From contig CAZCVE010000041.1 of assembly GCA_964502175.1 (NCBI GenBank), forward strand, positions 1 through 64,000: a stretch of 64,000 nucleotides of DNA. The letters are read 5' to 3'. Numbering within the stretch: the first letter of the stretch is position 1; every line of letters starts with the position of its first letter. Both the position numbers and the translations under genes were made by a program. Of the stretch, positions 42,897 to 52,175 are shown piece after piece. The notes under the pieces were generated by a model. It was given only the letters and a program-made list of their open reading frames with translations. It had not been told where the DNA came from and made no database searches. This DNA is from JAFLCL01 sp964502175 (GTDB lineage: Bacteria; Myxococcota_A; Polyangia; Polyangiales; Sandaracinaceae).

Positions 42897-44306
42897 TCAC
42901 TCGACATCCCAGATCGCGCTCGTCACCTGAACACGCGACAAGATCTCGCGACCTCGCGCCACAGCGGCTTCGTCGTCGAGCGAAGCACTCGAGGGAACCA
43001 CCGTGACGACGTTCACTCGCCCGTCGGCTCGGGGAAGGCTTTGGACGAACTGGGCTCCATGTCCGCGGTTGAGCTCGTCGTCGCATCCGGGCTCGCGACC
43101 TCCGTCTGAGCGTGCGAAGAGAGGCACCGGGTCGCAACGCATGGGGTCGGCGGTGAAGAAGACTGCGACCGCAAGGATGCGACCGAGCGGGAGCGGGATC
43201 TGTGCGTTCCAGCTCCAATGATCGCCAGGCCTGCGCGTGATCCACACCAGCTCGGGATCGTCGACGACGAGAGGTGCGCCCACGAACGCGACTCGGCCCT
43301 GTTCGCGTCGCAGCGTCGCAAGCGCGTGCAGCACGCCAGCTTCGAGCCGTGCATCGAGCGGACGTCTGGTGCCTAGGCCCGAATCGAGCGCCGCGATGAC
43401 GATCAGGTGGTCGTCCGTCGTGGACGCGAGGACGGCGAGGGCCCGGCCGCCGCCGAACAACTCGGGCGCGTCTGCGGGCGCCGCGATCCTGCTCGGCCAC
43501 GCATGCGCGCGAAACCCGAGCCGCTCAAGCTCGCTCATCGCACGAGCCCGATCACCGCGTACCGCCGTCGTGGTGAGCTCGACGCCATCGACGCCATGTT
43601 CAGCTCGTCGGAACACCCCGCGAGGCGCACGCAGCGTGGCCGATGTCCCCGGCAGAGAACGCTCGACCCACGTCTCCGGTGCTTCCCATGGGCTCGGCTG
43701 CTCGATCTCGCACTGCGCGTGCGCGCGGCGAGCGCGAACCGACTGAGCGAAGAACAGCGAGAGATCCATGTCGCGTTCGAGGCCGGTGCGCTGAAAGCCG
43801 GCCGCGGCGATCTCCGACTCGTCCCACGTCCAAGCAAGTCGCGCCGCGAGACGAAGGTGGTAGCGCACCAGCGCGCGACGGAACGTCGCTTGGTCGGGTG
43901 TACACGGGCGCTCGCCGTCTCTGGACCCGCAGTCGCGCTCGATCGTCATCCGAAGCGCGTTCGCCCCCTCGATCGCGTTGAGGACTCCCTCCGCGCTCGG
44001 CGCGTCGCACGACGTCCTCGTGGGCAACCCCGCCGTCGGCGTCTGGAGCAGGAAGCGGTCGAGCACGTCGTCCAGGCGTGCGTCGTCCAGCGCCGTTGCC
44101 TGGTCACATGTGCCGTCCGACGCATCGCCGTCGAGCATCGAAGGCAGCGACCGTGCAGGACAGCGCGCATCGATCTGCTCCGCGAGCGAGATCGCGTCGA
44201 GAGGCGTCGGGAGCGCCTCCGTCGGTGGAGGGGACGCACCGCAAGCGCAGGCCATGGACGCGACGACGAGCAGGATCCAGAGGTTCGCACCACCCCGAGC
44301 GAGCAT
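42897..44306 (-). CDS. Lipoprotein of unknown function
   Basis: 469 aa. Leader LWILLVVASMACACG. Soluble mixed alpha/beta content, with a pattern of Arg-rich helices in the middle (RRALVRYHLRLAARLAWTWD) and a beta-rich C-terminus. No Asp linker, unlike the neighbouring lipoproteins. No family recognised. It is divergent from gcvT with 63 bp between starts. Confidence 0.75.
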   Translation of the reverse strand: MLARGGANLWILLVVASMACACGASPPPTEALPTPLDAISLAEQIDARCPARSLPSMLDGDASDGTCDQATALDDARLDDVLDRFLLQTPTAGLPTRTSCDAPSAEGVLNAIEGANALRMTIERDCGSRDGERPCTPDQATFRRALVRYHLRLAARLAWTWDESEIAAAGFQRTGLERDMDLSLFFAQSVRARRAHAQCEIEQPSPWEAPETWVERSLPGTSATLRAPRGVFRRAEHGVDGVELTTTAVRGDRARAMSELERLGFRAHAWPSRIAAPADAPELFGGGRALAVLASTTDDHLIVIAALDSGLGTRRPLDARLEAGVLHALATLRREQGRVAFVGAPLVVDDPELVWITRRPGDHWSWNAQIPLPLGRILAVAVFFTADPMRCDPVPLFARSDGGREPGCDDELNRGHGAQFVQSLPRADGRVNVVTVVPSSASLDDEAAVARGREILSRVQVTSAIWDVE

Positions 44307-44369
44307 CGGCGGAGCGTACCGCACGGCTCTATTGATCGCGCGCGAGAACCCTCCTAGGGTCGCGGCCCG

Positions 44370-45512
44370 ATGACGAGCCCGACGCTTCGCCGCACACCGC
44401 TCTTCGACGCGCACAAGGCCCTCGGTGGGCGCATCGTGCCCTTCGCCGGATGGGAGCTGCCGGTGCAGTACGCGGGCTTGCTCAAGGAGCACGCGGCCGT
44501 GCGCACCGCGGCGGGCATCTTCGACGTCTCGCACATGGGCGAGATGAAGATCGAAGGGCCCGCATCCGAGGAGTTCATCGACTCGCTGGTCACGGGCGAT
44601 CTCACGAAGCTCGCGGACGGCAAGGCGCTCTACACGGTCGCCTGCAAGGACGACGGCACGATCCTCGACGACCTCATCGTCTACAGGCGCGGCCGCGACA
44701 AGTTCATGATCGTCATGAACGCGTCGAACCGCGACAAGATCGCGGGCCACTTCGGGGCGCATGCGAGGCCGCTCGTCGAGAAGGGCACGCTGACGTTCGC
44801 CGACATCTCGGACGAGACCGCGCTGCTCGCCCTCCAGGGCCCCAAGGCCATCGAGGTGATGAAGCACGCGCAGGCCGACGACGCGATCACGTCGCTGACG
44901 TCGTTCTCGCTCACCGAGGGCACCGTCGCGGGCGTGCGCGTGATCGCCGCGCGCACCGGCTACACGGCAGAAGACGGCTTCGAGCTCTTCGTGCATCCGG
45001 AGGACGCGACGCGCCTCTGGAACGCGCTGCTCGCGGCGGGCAAGCCGCTCGGGATCGAGCCGTGTGGCCTCGGCGCGCGCGACACGCTGCGCCTCGAGGG
45101 GCGCCTCTCGCTCTACGGCAACGAGATCGACGAGACGACGAACCCGCTCGAGGCCGGCCTCGGCTGGGTGACCAAGCTCGACAAGCCGCGCGACTTCCTC
45201 GGCAAGAAGGCTCTGATCGCGATCAAGGACGCAGGGCTGTCACGCAAGATCGTCGGCTTCCAGATGGTGGGCCGCGGCATCGGCCGTCACGGCTATCCGA
45301 TTCACGCGTGGACCGGCAGCGAGACGCCGACGGATGCGCCGATCGGCGTGGTCACGAGCGGCAGCCCTGCGCCCACGCTCGACACCAACATCGGCCTCGG
45401 ATACGTGCCCGCCGCGCACGCCGAGATCGGCTCGAAGATCGGGATCGAGATCCGCGGCAAGTTGATCGAAGCGGTCGTCGTGAAGACGCCCTTCTACCGA
45501 CGCCAGAAGTAG
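44370..45512 (+). CDS. gcvT: Glycine cleavage system T protein (aminomethyltransferase)
   Basis: 380 aa. The N-terminus FDAHKALGGRIVPFAGWELP and GIFDVSHMGEMKIEGP are GcvT signatures. The C-terminal domain has FELFVHPEDATRLWNALL and GLGARDTLRLEG (folate site Asp), and a final HAEIGSKIGIEIRGK. It transfers the methylene group from the aminomethyl-H protein to tetrahydrofolate. First gene of gcvT-gcvH-binding protein. No glycine riboswitch fits in the 63 bp upstream. Confidence 0.95.
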   Translation: MTSPTLRRTPLFDAHKALGGRIVPFAGWELPVQYAGLLKEHAAVRTAAGIFDVSHMGEMKIEGPASEEFIDSLVTGDLTKLADGKALYTVACKDDGTILDDLIVYRRGRDKFMIVMNASNRDKIAGHFGAHARPLVEKGTLTFADISDETALLALQGPKAIEVMKHAQADDAITSLTSFSLTEGTVAGVRVIAARTGYTAEDGFELFVHPEDATRLWNALLAAGKPLGIEPCGLGARDTLRLEGRLSLYGNEIDETTNPLEAGLGWVTKLDKPRDFLGKKALIAIKDAGLSRKIVGFQMVGRGIGRHGYPIHAWTGSETPTDAPIGVVTSGSPAPTLDTNIGLGYVPAAHAEIGSKIGIEIRGKLIEAVVVKTPFYRRQK

Positions 45513-45534
45513 GGCGACAGAAGTGAGGACGACG

Positions 45535-45921
45535 ATGGCGAGCTACCCGACTGATCTCAAGTACACGAAGGACCACGAGTGGGCGCGCATCGAGGGCAAC
45601 CTCGTTCGCGTGGGCATCACGGCGCACGCCGTCGAGGCGCTCGGCGACATCACGCAGGTCGATCTCCCGAAGGTGGGCGCGCGGCTCGAGGTGCACGGAA
45701 ACTTCGGCACGATCGAGTCCGTGAAGGCCGTGAGCGAGCTCTTCTCGCCGATCGCCGGCACCGTGTCCGAGGTCAACGCGGAGCTCGCCGACAAGCCCGA
45801 GCTCGTGAACGACGACACGTACGGCAAGGGCTGGATGATCGTGCTCGAGGCGCCCTCGAGCCTCGACGGCCTGATGGACGCGGCCGCCTACGAAGCGTTC
45901 CTCGGCACCCTCGATCATTGA
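45535..45921 (+). CDS. gcvH: Glycine cleavage system H protein
   Basis: 128 aa. ATG 45535 chosen (an alternative start is 12 bp upstream); it is preceded by GTGAGGAC. Lipoyl domain: GDITQVDLPKVGARLEV and FGTIESVKAVSELFSPI, with the lipoylated Lys in ESVKA. C-terminal GKGWMIVLEAPSSLDGLM. It shuttles the aminomethyl group among P, T and L proteins. 22 bp after gcvT. Confidence 0.96.
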   Translation: MASYPTDLKYTKDHEWARIEGNLVRVGITAHAVEALGDITQVDLPKVGARLEVHGNFGTIESVKAVSELFSPIAGTVSEVNAELADKPELVNDDTYGKGWMIVLEAPSSLDGLMDAAAYEAFLGTLDH

Positions 45922-46787
45922 TCGCGCTGACGGACGCGATGGGCCGCGAGGTGCGCCTCGACGCACCCGCCCATCGCGTCGTGTCGCTCGTGCCGAGCGA
46001 AACCGAGACGATCGTGATGCTGGGCGCGCTCGATCGCCTCGTCGGACGCACCGACTACTGCGTCGAGCCGCGGGGCCTCATCGAGAGCGTCGCCACGCTG
46101 GGCGGCACGAAGGACGCGCGCATCGCGGACGTGATCGCGCTCGCGCCTGATCTCGTGCTCGTGAACCAGGAAGAGAACACGCCGCAGATCGTGCGCGCGC
46201 TCGAGGCCGCGGGGATCACGACGCACGTGAGCTTTCCCAAGACGGTCGACGACGCCGCCATGCTCGTGCGCGACGTGGCGAGGATGCTCGGGCTCGAGCC
46301 CGATCGGTCGGAGCCCGTCGCGCAGATGGACGCCGAGCTCGCGGAGGCGAAGCGGCGCCGCGATCGCGCTGCGCCGCTCCGCGTGTTCTGTCCGATCTGG
46401 ATGGATCCGCTGATGACCATCCACGGCGAGACGTTCCTGTCGGACGCGCTCGATCTCGCGGGCGCGGTGAACGTCTTTGCCGATCGACCGCGGCGCTATC
46501 CGCTCGCCGCCGATCTCGGACGCCGCGAGGCGCTGCCCGACGCCGTGATCGCGGGACGGGACACGCGCTATCCGAGAGTGACGCTCGACGAGGTGCGCGA
46601 GCGAGCGCCTTCGTTGATCGTGCTGCCCGACGAGCCGCACCCGTTCTCGCCCGAAGACGCCGCGGTGCTGTCCGTGATCGAAGGCGCCCGCGTGGTGTTC
46701 GTGTCGGGCCGCGATCTCAGCTGGTACTCGCCGCGCATGGGCCGCGGCATCCTCGCGATCGCGGACGTCATCGACGCGCATCGCTGA
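45918..46787 (+). CDS. Helical-backbone metal-receptor / cobalamin-binding protein without signal peptide
   Basis: 289 aa from TTG at 45918, overlapping the gcvH stop (TTGA). Starting here preserves the first strand LIALTDAMGREVRLDAPAHR. RVVSLVPSETETIVMLGALD, LVGRTDYCVEP and ALAPDLVLVNQEEN are the class-III binding-protein blocks (BtuF-like). No signal peptide is visible, so this is a cytoplasmic member, and the ligand is unknown. The tight coupling to gcvH is unusual. Confidence 0.85.
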   Translation: MIALTDAMGREVRLDAPAHRVVSLVPSETETIVMLGALDRLVGRTDYCVEPRGLIESVATLGGTKDARIADVIALAPDLVLVNQEENTPQIVRALEAAGITTHVSFPKTVDDAAMLVRDVARMLGLEPDRSEPVAQMDAELAEAKRRRDRAAPLRVFCPIWMDPLMTIHGETFLSDALDLAGAVNVFADRPRRYPLAADLGRREALPDAVIAGRDTRYPRVTLDEVRERAPSLIVLPDEPHPFSPEDAAVLSVIEGARVVFVSGRDLSWYSPRMGRGILAIADVIDAHR

Positions 46788-46809
46788 GCAACGACCGCCG
46801 AAATTCTCG

Positions 46810-48483
46810 ATGGCGACGTCTCGCGTGTACGATGGTGACGTGCGATCGCGACAGCTCGTCTCCACTGCTCTCTCTCTTCTCTTCCTCCCCGCGTGCTCGC
46901 TGGTGTTCGGGGGCTCTCGCTACACGGGAGGTGAGGAGAACGACGCGGGGCCCCTGCCCGACACGGGCGTGCCCATCGACACGGGCGCGCCGATCGACAC
47001 GGGCGCTCCGATCGACACGGGCGCTCCGATCGACACGGGCGTGCCGATCGATACGGGTGTGCCGCATGACATGGGGATGCCCGACGCCGTGATGGTGGCG
47101 TGCACGACGATGGGCGGTGAGTGCGACGACGGGTCGTTCTGTCGCGCGGGCACGTGCGTCGGCTGCGACACCGACGGCGATGGCTACGCGCCCATGGACG
47201 CGCCCGCGAGCTGCATGACCGCGGGCTTTCTTCCGGGCGACTGCGCGCCGACAGACCCGTTGGGCCACCCGTGGGCGCTGCCGGACTGCATCCGAGGCAC
47301 GACCGAGACGTGCGGCACCGGCATGGCGATCTTCTCTGCCGACGACTTCGAGGCGGGCTACACGCGGACCCCGGTCTCGGGTGGCGCCGCCGTGCGCGAC
47401 GTGCACGTGTTCCCGCTCGCGTCGACGGGCCGCATCATTCGCGTGCTCGTGGTGTTTCGCTCGATGAGCGACGACCGACCGCAGTACGCGATCGTGAGCC
47501 TCGAGCCGATGGGCCCGAGGATCGAGACGATGGGTTCCATCCCGTCGTGGGGCTTCGAGGGAGTCACGCCTCCGACGACCTCCAGGCTCGCCGCGACGCG
47601 AGACGCGTCGGGGCAGGTGACGGTCGCGACCCTCGAGTCCGACGGCTCGACGCTGTCGGTCTTCGGCGCTCACTTCGTCTCGGGTGCGGCGGACTGGACC
47701 TTCCCGAGCGGCGTCCGCCGCGACGTCAGCACGCCGCTCGGCCTGATCGGCGTGACCAGCGTGACGGGCCTGACGGTGACGTTCGACTCGACGGGTGAGC
47801 CGATAGTCGCCGCGACGGTCCTCGCGATGGGGACCGCGTACACCCTGGAGATCGCGGTGGACCTCGGCTACCAAGGGGACATCACCGCGGCATGGCTGGT
47901 GGAGCCGCTCCGCTCTCACTCGGGCTCGGGGGGCGTGGCCTTCGTGGATCACACGACCGAGAGCCAGTTCCGACTGTGGAACGCGGAGACCGGTCCGGGC
48001 GCGCGCTTCGAGGTCGTGGACTCAGGCTCCACCCTCGAGGGCTCGTACGCGAGCGGCGCGACCAGCACGCAGCGGACGGGCGTCGTCGTCGCGCCCGGCG
48101 GCTCGGAGCGTCTGCTCGCGCGCCGCTGGCGCTGCGCGGGCGCCACCTGTGAGCTGTCGGCGGCCGGCGTGAGCGTCGACTTCACCAACACGCCGACGGC
48201 GCTCGCGGCCAGCTGGCTCACCGGCGACGTGTTCATGGTCGCAGCGCGCAACTTCACGGGCAGCCTCACGGTCGGGGCCCTCGACGTGAGCGATCCGGCG
48301 GCGCTGTCGATCAGCGCGCGCACGTTCGTCGACGTCGGCCCGGACGACTGGCGCTCGACCGATCTCGGCACGCGCATCGAGGTCATCGGCAGCATCGGCG
48401 TGGCCACCCTCGCAGCCGCGCTCGTCACGGATCGTGGCGTGGAGCTCTTCGTGCTCCGCAGCTGCTTCGCCCCCGAGGGCTGA
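46810..48483 (+). CDS. Lipoprotein with PIDTGA repeat linker and beta-rich body
   Basis: 557 aa. Leader VSTALSLLFLPACS. Residues about 45-90 carry six-residue repeats (PIDTGAPIDTGAPIDTG), coded by an 18-bp tandem repeat at about 46970-47060. A Cys-containing Asp loop follows (CDTDGDGYAPMDAPASC). The remaining about 400 residues are beta-propeller-like strands (TVATLESDGSTLSVFGAHF). Function unknown. Surface lipoprotein. Confidence 0.78.
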   Translation: MATSRVYDGDVRSRQLVSTALSLLFLPACSLVFGGSRYTGGEENDAGPLPDTGVPIDTGAPIDTGAPIDTGAPIDTGVPIDTGVPHDMGMPDAVMVACTTMGGECDDGSFCRAGTCVGCDTDGDGYAPMDAPASCMTAGFLPGDCAPTDPLGHPWALPDCIRGTTETCGTGMAIFSADDFEAGYTRTPVSGGAAVRDVHVFPLASTGRIIRVLVVFRSMSDDRPQYAIVSLEPMGPRIETMGSIPSWGFEGVTPPTTSRLAATRDASGQVTVATLESDGSTLSVFGAHFVSGAADWTFPSGVRRDVSTPLGLIGVTSVTGLTVTFDSTGEPIVAATVLAMGTAYTLEIAVDLGYQGDITAAWLVEPLRSHSGSGGVAFVDHTTESQFRLWNAETGPGARFEVVDSGSTLEGSYASGATSTQRTGVVVAPGGSERLLARRWRCAGATCELSAAGVSVDFTNTPTALAASWLTGDVFMVAARNFTGSLTVGALDVSDPAALSISARTFVDVGPDDWRSTDLGTRIEVIGSIGVATLAAALVTDRGVELFVLRSCFAPEG

Positions 48484-50043
48484 TCAGTCGAGGATCGTGA
48501 GCGCGGTCGCGCCCGGATCGCTCGTGCCCATCGCCGTGTCGTCGATCGTGATCGAGCCGAGGCCGTTCTCGCCGCGGGTCGCGCTCCACACGTCCTCGTT
48601 GGCGAAGCGGATCGCGTACTCGGGGCGCGTGGCGAGCGAGCTCGATGCGCTCGGCAGCGCGAGCGCGATGTCGTGCGCGCCCGCGGAGATCGACGCGGGC
48701 AGGCGCACGCGCGCCTCGATCACGTGCTCGGCGCCGCCGAGGAACGATCGGATCTCCACGTCGTCGAGCGTGACCGCGTGGCGTGTCGATCCGTCGTGCA
48801 CCACGAGCTGGATCGGACGCGCGTTGAACGGCGAGGCGAAGCCCTCGTTCCGCACGCGCACGCGGAGGTGGAACGAGCCGCCGGGTCGCACGCGCTCGGG
48901 CAGATCGGCGTCGATCATCACGAGGCGGTAGCCGAGGCGGCGCTCCATGTCGTCCATGCAGCCGCCGCTCTCCCAGCCCGAGACGATGTCCGGGTGGTAG
49001 TCGCGGTTGATGAACGAGTAGTGATGTCGTGTCATCTCGGCGAGCGTGCTCGTGCAGTCCGAGCGCGGCGGATCGGGATCGCACGTCTCGCCGCCCACGG
49101 GCACGAACTGCGAGTGCGTGTCGATGAACGTCTTCCAGCGATCGATCTCGTCGTCGGGGTAGGTGCCCACGTCGGTGTCGCTCGAGACGAAGCAGTCGTT
49201 GTGGAAGCCGATGCGCGCGTTGAACGTGCCGTCCCATGCGTGCGCCGCGTCGAGCGGTGAGCCGCCGATCAGGTCGGCGATGTAGGGCGGATAGCGCACC
49301 TGCGTGGAGCGCGAGCTCGGCATCGCGTCGAGCAGCGCGGTGACGACCGCGCGTCGCGCGGCGGGATCCATGTCGAGGTCGTTCGTCGACGTGTGCCACT
49401 CGCCCCACGCGCCGATGAAGCCGGCCTGCACGAGCGCGATCACGTCCTCGTTCTCGCGCAGCACCGGCGCGAGCTGTGTGAGGTGGCTCTGGATGCGGGT
49501 CAGCGGCGCGTCGGGATCGGCGTCGGGGTAGGGGCCGAGGTTGTAGGCGAAGCGCACGATCACCTCGAAGCCGTCGTCGCGCGCGACCTGGAACGCATCG
49601 CGCGCGGCGGTGAGCGTGGCCGCGGAGATCTCGCGATCTCGGAAGCGATCGAGCATCACGTACGAGTAGACGAGCCTGTCGTGCGGGTGATCCTCGTGGA
49701 GCCACGACAGGTCGCTCTCTTCGAGCAGATCGACGGCGCGGTAGAAGCCTCGCTCGGGGTTGCCGAAGATCTCGTCGGTGCCCGTGTACGCGACGGTGCG
49801 CGTCGGTGCGTCGCCGCCCGGATCGCTGTACGCATCGACGCCCGGCGTGAACGCGTCGTCGAAGGGCGCGTCGAGCCCGGGCGCATCGGGCAGCGCCGCG
49901 TCGGGCAGCGCAGCGTCGGTCGCCGGATCGAACGCGTCGGCGCGCGTCGTCGCGTCGTCGTCGGTGCCCTCGGGGCCAGGACATCCGGGGCTGAGCGCGA
50001 TCGCGGAGGCGAGGACGAGCGGCGAGCGAAGGACGCGATGCAT
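48484..50043 (-). CDS. DUF4874/DUF4832 domain lipoprotein
   Basis: 519 aa. Leader SPLVLASAIALSPGC, then Asp/Ala/Pro linker. Residues about 85-275 (EIFGNPERGFYRAVDL, VIVRFAYNLGPYPDADPDA, ALVQAGFIGAWGEWHTS) match DUF4874, a TIM-barrel-like domain. The remainder (SFINRDYHPDIVSGW, LGYRLVMIDADLPERV) matches DUF4832. Possibly a carbohydrate-active enzyme. No catalytic residues assigned. Confidence 0.85.
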   Translation of the reverse strand: MHRVLRSPLVLASAIALSPGCPGPEGTDDDATTRADAFDPATDAALPDAALPDAPGLDAPFDDAFTPGVDAYSDPGGDAPTRTVAYTGTDEIFGNPERGFYRAVDLLEESDLSWLHEDHPHDRLVYSYVMLDRFRDREISAATLTAARDAFQVARDDGFEVIVRFAYNLGPYPDADPDAPLTRIQSHLTQLAPVLRENEDVIALVQAGFIGAWGEWHTSTNDLDMDPAARRAVVTALLDAMPSSRSTQVRYPPYIADLIGGSPLDAAHAWDGTFNARIGFHNDCFVSSDTDVGTYPDDEIDRWKTFIDTHSQFVPVGGETCDPDPPRSDCTSTLAEMTRHHYSFINRDYHPDIVSGWESGGCMDDMERRLGYRLVMIDADLPERVRPGGSFHLRVRVRNEGFASPFNARPIQLVVHDGSTRHAVTLDDVEIRSFLGGAEHVIEARVRLPASISAGAHDIALALPSASSSLATRPEYAIRFANEDVWSATRGENGLGSITIDDTAMGTSDPGATALTILD

Positions 50044-50075
50044 CGCGCGATGATGGCAGAGGACGTGATCGTTCC

Positions 50076-50375
50076 GTGCGCGATATCGTCGAGCCCATGG
50101 CCCTCGACGCGTTGCGCGTGATGACCGACGCCTACACGCCCGACACCGCGGCGTGCGCTCCGCTCGCGGCCGCGACCGGCACGATCGTGAACGTCGATCC
50201 CTCGATGGCCGCGGCGCTTCCTTCGATGGTGCGCGACGCTGCCGAAGGGACGACGTTCGTCCTCGCCGACGGCACCTACCGCATGACCGGCGACGAGTCG
50301 GCGCGCCGCATCCGCATCCGCGCGCCCGGGATCACGATCCGCTCGGCGTCGGGCGACGCGACGCGCGTGATCGGC
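50076..50375 (+). pseudogene. N-terminal fragment of a right-handed beta-helix protein
   Basis: About 100 residues from GTG 50076 (or ATG 50097): GTIVNVDPSMAAALPSMV, TTFVLADGTYRMTG, IRAPGITIRSASGD are the first coils of pectate-lyase-type beta-helices. At about 50370-50380 the frame abruptly becomes antisense of the sensor-kinase fragment on the opposite strand and then stops at 50408. The remainder of the protein is missing. Confidence 0.7.
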
Positions 50376-50647
50376 CAGATCTCACCCCAGCAGTCGGCCC
50401 CGCGCTGACCGAGCGCGCGAGGATGTTTGCCCGCGCCGAACGAGGGCACGTACGCGTCGTTGTAGAGCTGAACGAGCTCGGGGCCCCACCACAGGAACAT
50501 CGGCTGCCGCGAGCAGAGCATCGTCTGCACGGTCGTCCGCAGCGCCGAAGGCCACCGATCGATCGGCCCGAGCGGCGTGCTCGCCCAGTCGAACGCGCGG
50601 ATGAGCGCGCCGCACGCACCACCACTGACGGGAAAGCTCGAAGCCAT
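50372..50647 (-). pseudogene. N-terminal PAS-domain fragment of a sensor histidine kinase
   Basis: From ATG 50647, about 92 residues: FDWASTPLGPIDRWPSAL, TMLCSRQPMFLWWGPEL, QLYNDAYVPSFGAGKHP, GADCWGEIWP. This is the characteristic opening of PAS-type hybrid kinases. The next expected segment is absent: from about 50375 the frame runs antisense into the beta-helix fragment. The kinase catalytic domains are lost. Confidence 0.75.
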
Positions 50648-50781
50648 CCGCCGATACTACTCATGCCCGTGGCGATCGCGCTGCGCGGCCCGGCAGACCT
50701 ACGGCGGTCACTCGTGCCCTCCCGTCTGCAGATCGTTCGGAACTCTTTTCGGGCTCTGGTGTCTGCGAAATCGGAGGCCCC

Positions 50782-51315
50782 ATGAGCGCGACCCCGGACG
50801 AGCTCGAGACGTACTCAGCGATCCCCGAGACCGAGCGACGCCCGCCGTCGTTCTTCGCGGGCCTCGGCACGGGCGCGGTGGTCACCGCCGCGTTCGCGCT
50901 GCTGCTTCACGTCTATGTGCCCTCCGCCAATCCCTCGCAGACGCCGCCGCTCGTCGCTGCGGAGGGACCCAGTGCCCCTGGCGCGCTCCGTCCCGCGACG
51001 CAGCCAGACGAGCTCGCGATGCCCGCGCCGCTCGCCCCGGCGCTCACGACGCCGCCCGGGAACGATGCTGTTGCGGGGGACCTCGTCGTCATGCCGGATC
51101 TCGGCACTCTCCGTGTGCCGCAGGCACGCAGGGTCGCGCGCGAGAGCGGCCTGCGCCTGATCATTCGCGACGAGTACGACGCCGCGATCGACACCTACAT
51201 GGCGCCCCGATATCGGATTCGCTCGCAGCTCGTGGCGCCAGGCACGTCCGTGCCGCGCGGCTCGGACGTCCGCGCGCTCGCCGAGGATCCGTCGCCGATC
51301 GTCGCGGGCTACTGA
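50782..51315 (+). CDS. Single-pass membrane protein with one PASTA-like domain
   Basis: 177 aa, RBS GGAGGCCCC. Transmembrane helix at about 25-46 (FFAGLGTGAVVTAAFALLLHVY). A Pro/Ala linker leads to a C-terminal domain VVMPDLGTLRVPQARRVARE, IRSQLVAPGTSVPRGSD, with PASTA layout (V-P-L-x-A-x-x-L, PGxxVPxGS). PASTA domains bind peptidoglycan or muropeptides, usually in Ser/Thr kinases. Here there is no kinase. First gene of a three-gene overlapping set. Confidence 0.75.
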   Translation: MSATPDELETYSAIPETERRPPSFFAGLGTGAVVTAAFALLLHVYVPSANPSQTPPLVAAEGPSAPGALRPATQPDELAMPAPLAPALTTPPGNDAVAGDLVVMPDLGTLRVPQARRVARESGLRLIIRDEYDAAIDTYMAPRYRIRSQLVAPGTSVPRGSDVRALAEDPSPIVAGY

Positions 51316-52175
51316 TGCACGACGCGGTGCTCGACGTGGTCGTGTTCACGCTGCTCGCGGGGCTCGTGCTCGCCCCGCTCGAGCGTGTGCTCCACGAGCG
51401 CGACGGCGTGAGGCGTTCGTTCGCCACCGATCTGGCGTTCGCGACGTTCGGTCAGCTCCTCGTGCGGTGTGTGCTGTTCGTCGTCCTCGGCGTGGTGCTC
51501 GCGTGGCTCGTCGCGCTCGCGCCGGAGAGCTCTCCCGGATCTCGGATCGCTTCGTTGCACCCGAGCGTCGCGGGCGTCGTCGATGTCGTCGTCGGCCTCG
51601 TGGTGTTCGAGCTGATGGGCTACGCGTACCACCGGCTCGCGCACGTGGTGCCCGCCCTCTCTCGCCTCCACGACGTGCACCACAGCAGCGAGTCGCTCGA
51701 CTGGCTCGCGTCGTTCCGGCAGCACCCGCTCGAGATCGCGCTCGTGACGCTCGCGCAGAACGCACCGCTCGTGCTCCTCGGCATCCCGCTGGGATCTCAC
51801 GCGCTCGTCGTCATCCTGCTTCGTCTCCACACGGTGTTCGTCCACTCGAACGTGCGTGTTCCGAACGGCCCATGGACGCGCTGGATCGCCACGCCGCGCT
51901 TCCATCACCGCCACCACGATCGCGATCGACCGGCAGCGAACTTCGCGACGCTGTCGCCGCTCCTCGATCGGCTCTTCGGCACCTACGACGGCGCGCGCGC
52001 GGGTGCGCTCGGGAGCCCCACGACCCTGCCGACGTCGTTCCTGGGACTACTCCTTCATCCCTTCAGGGCGCCCCCGACAGCGGTGGATACCTCACTGGTC
52101 GCGAGCGCCAGTCGTCGTGAAGCGGGTTTAGGGCTTGACGGAAGCGAGGCATTCACGGAAGAACGCGCCGCATGA
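51315..52175 (+). CDS. Sterol desaturase / fatty-acid hydroxylase family membrane protein
   Basis: 286 aa, start overlapping the upstream stop by one base. Four His clusters of the family: HRLAH, HDVHHSS, HTVFVHSN and FHHRHHDRD, which ligate the di-iron centre. At least three transmembrane spans precede and separate them. The product could be a hydroxylated sterol, hopanoid or lipid. Myxobacteria do make sterols and modified fatty acids, but the substrate is unresolved. Stop overlaps the next gene's start (ATGA). Confidence 0.88.
   Translation: MHDAVLDVVVFTLLAGLVLAPLERVLHERDGVRRSFATDLAFATFGQLLVRCVLFVVLGVVLAWLVALAPESSPGSRIASLHPSVAGVVDVVVGLVVFELMGYAYHRLAHVVPALSRLHDVHHSSESLDWLASFRQHPLEIALVTLAQNAPLVLLGIPLGSHALVVILLRLHTVFVHSNVRVPNGPWTRWIATPRFHHRHHDRDRPAANFATLSPLLDRLFGTYDGARAGALGSPTTLPTSFLGLLLHPFRAPPTAVDTSLVASASRREAGLGLDGSEAFTEERAA

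Noticed and set aside
39599..43006. 1135-residue plus-strand open frame
   Set aside because: Spans two clearly coding minus-strand MYXO-CTERM genes; composition is that of a GC-rich shadow frame.
44307..44369. Possible glycine riboswitch before gcvT
   Set aside because: The spacer is only 63 bp, too short for the known glycine aptamer, and no aptamer-like helices were seen.
46960..47060. Tandem repeats near 47 kb as a possible CRISPR array
   Set aside because: They are 18-bp in-frame repeats encoding the PIDTGA linker of a lipoprotein; there are no spacers.
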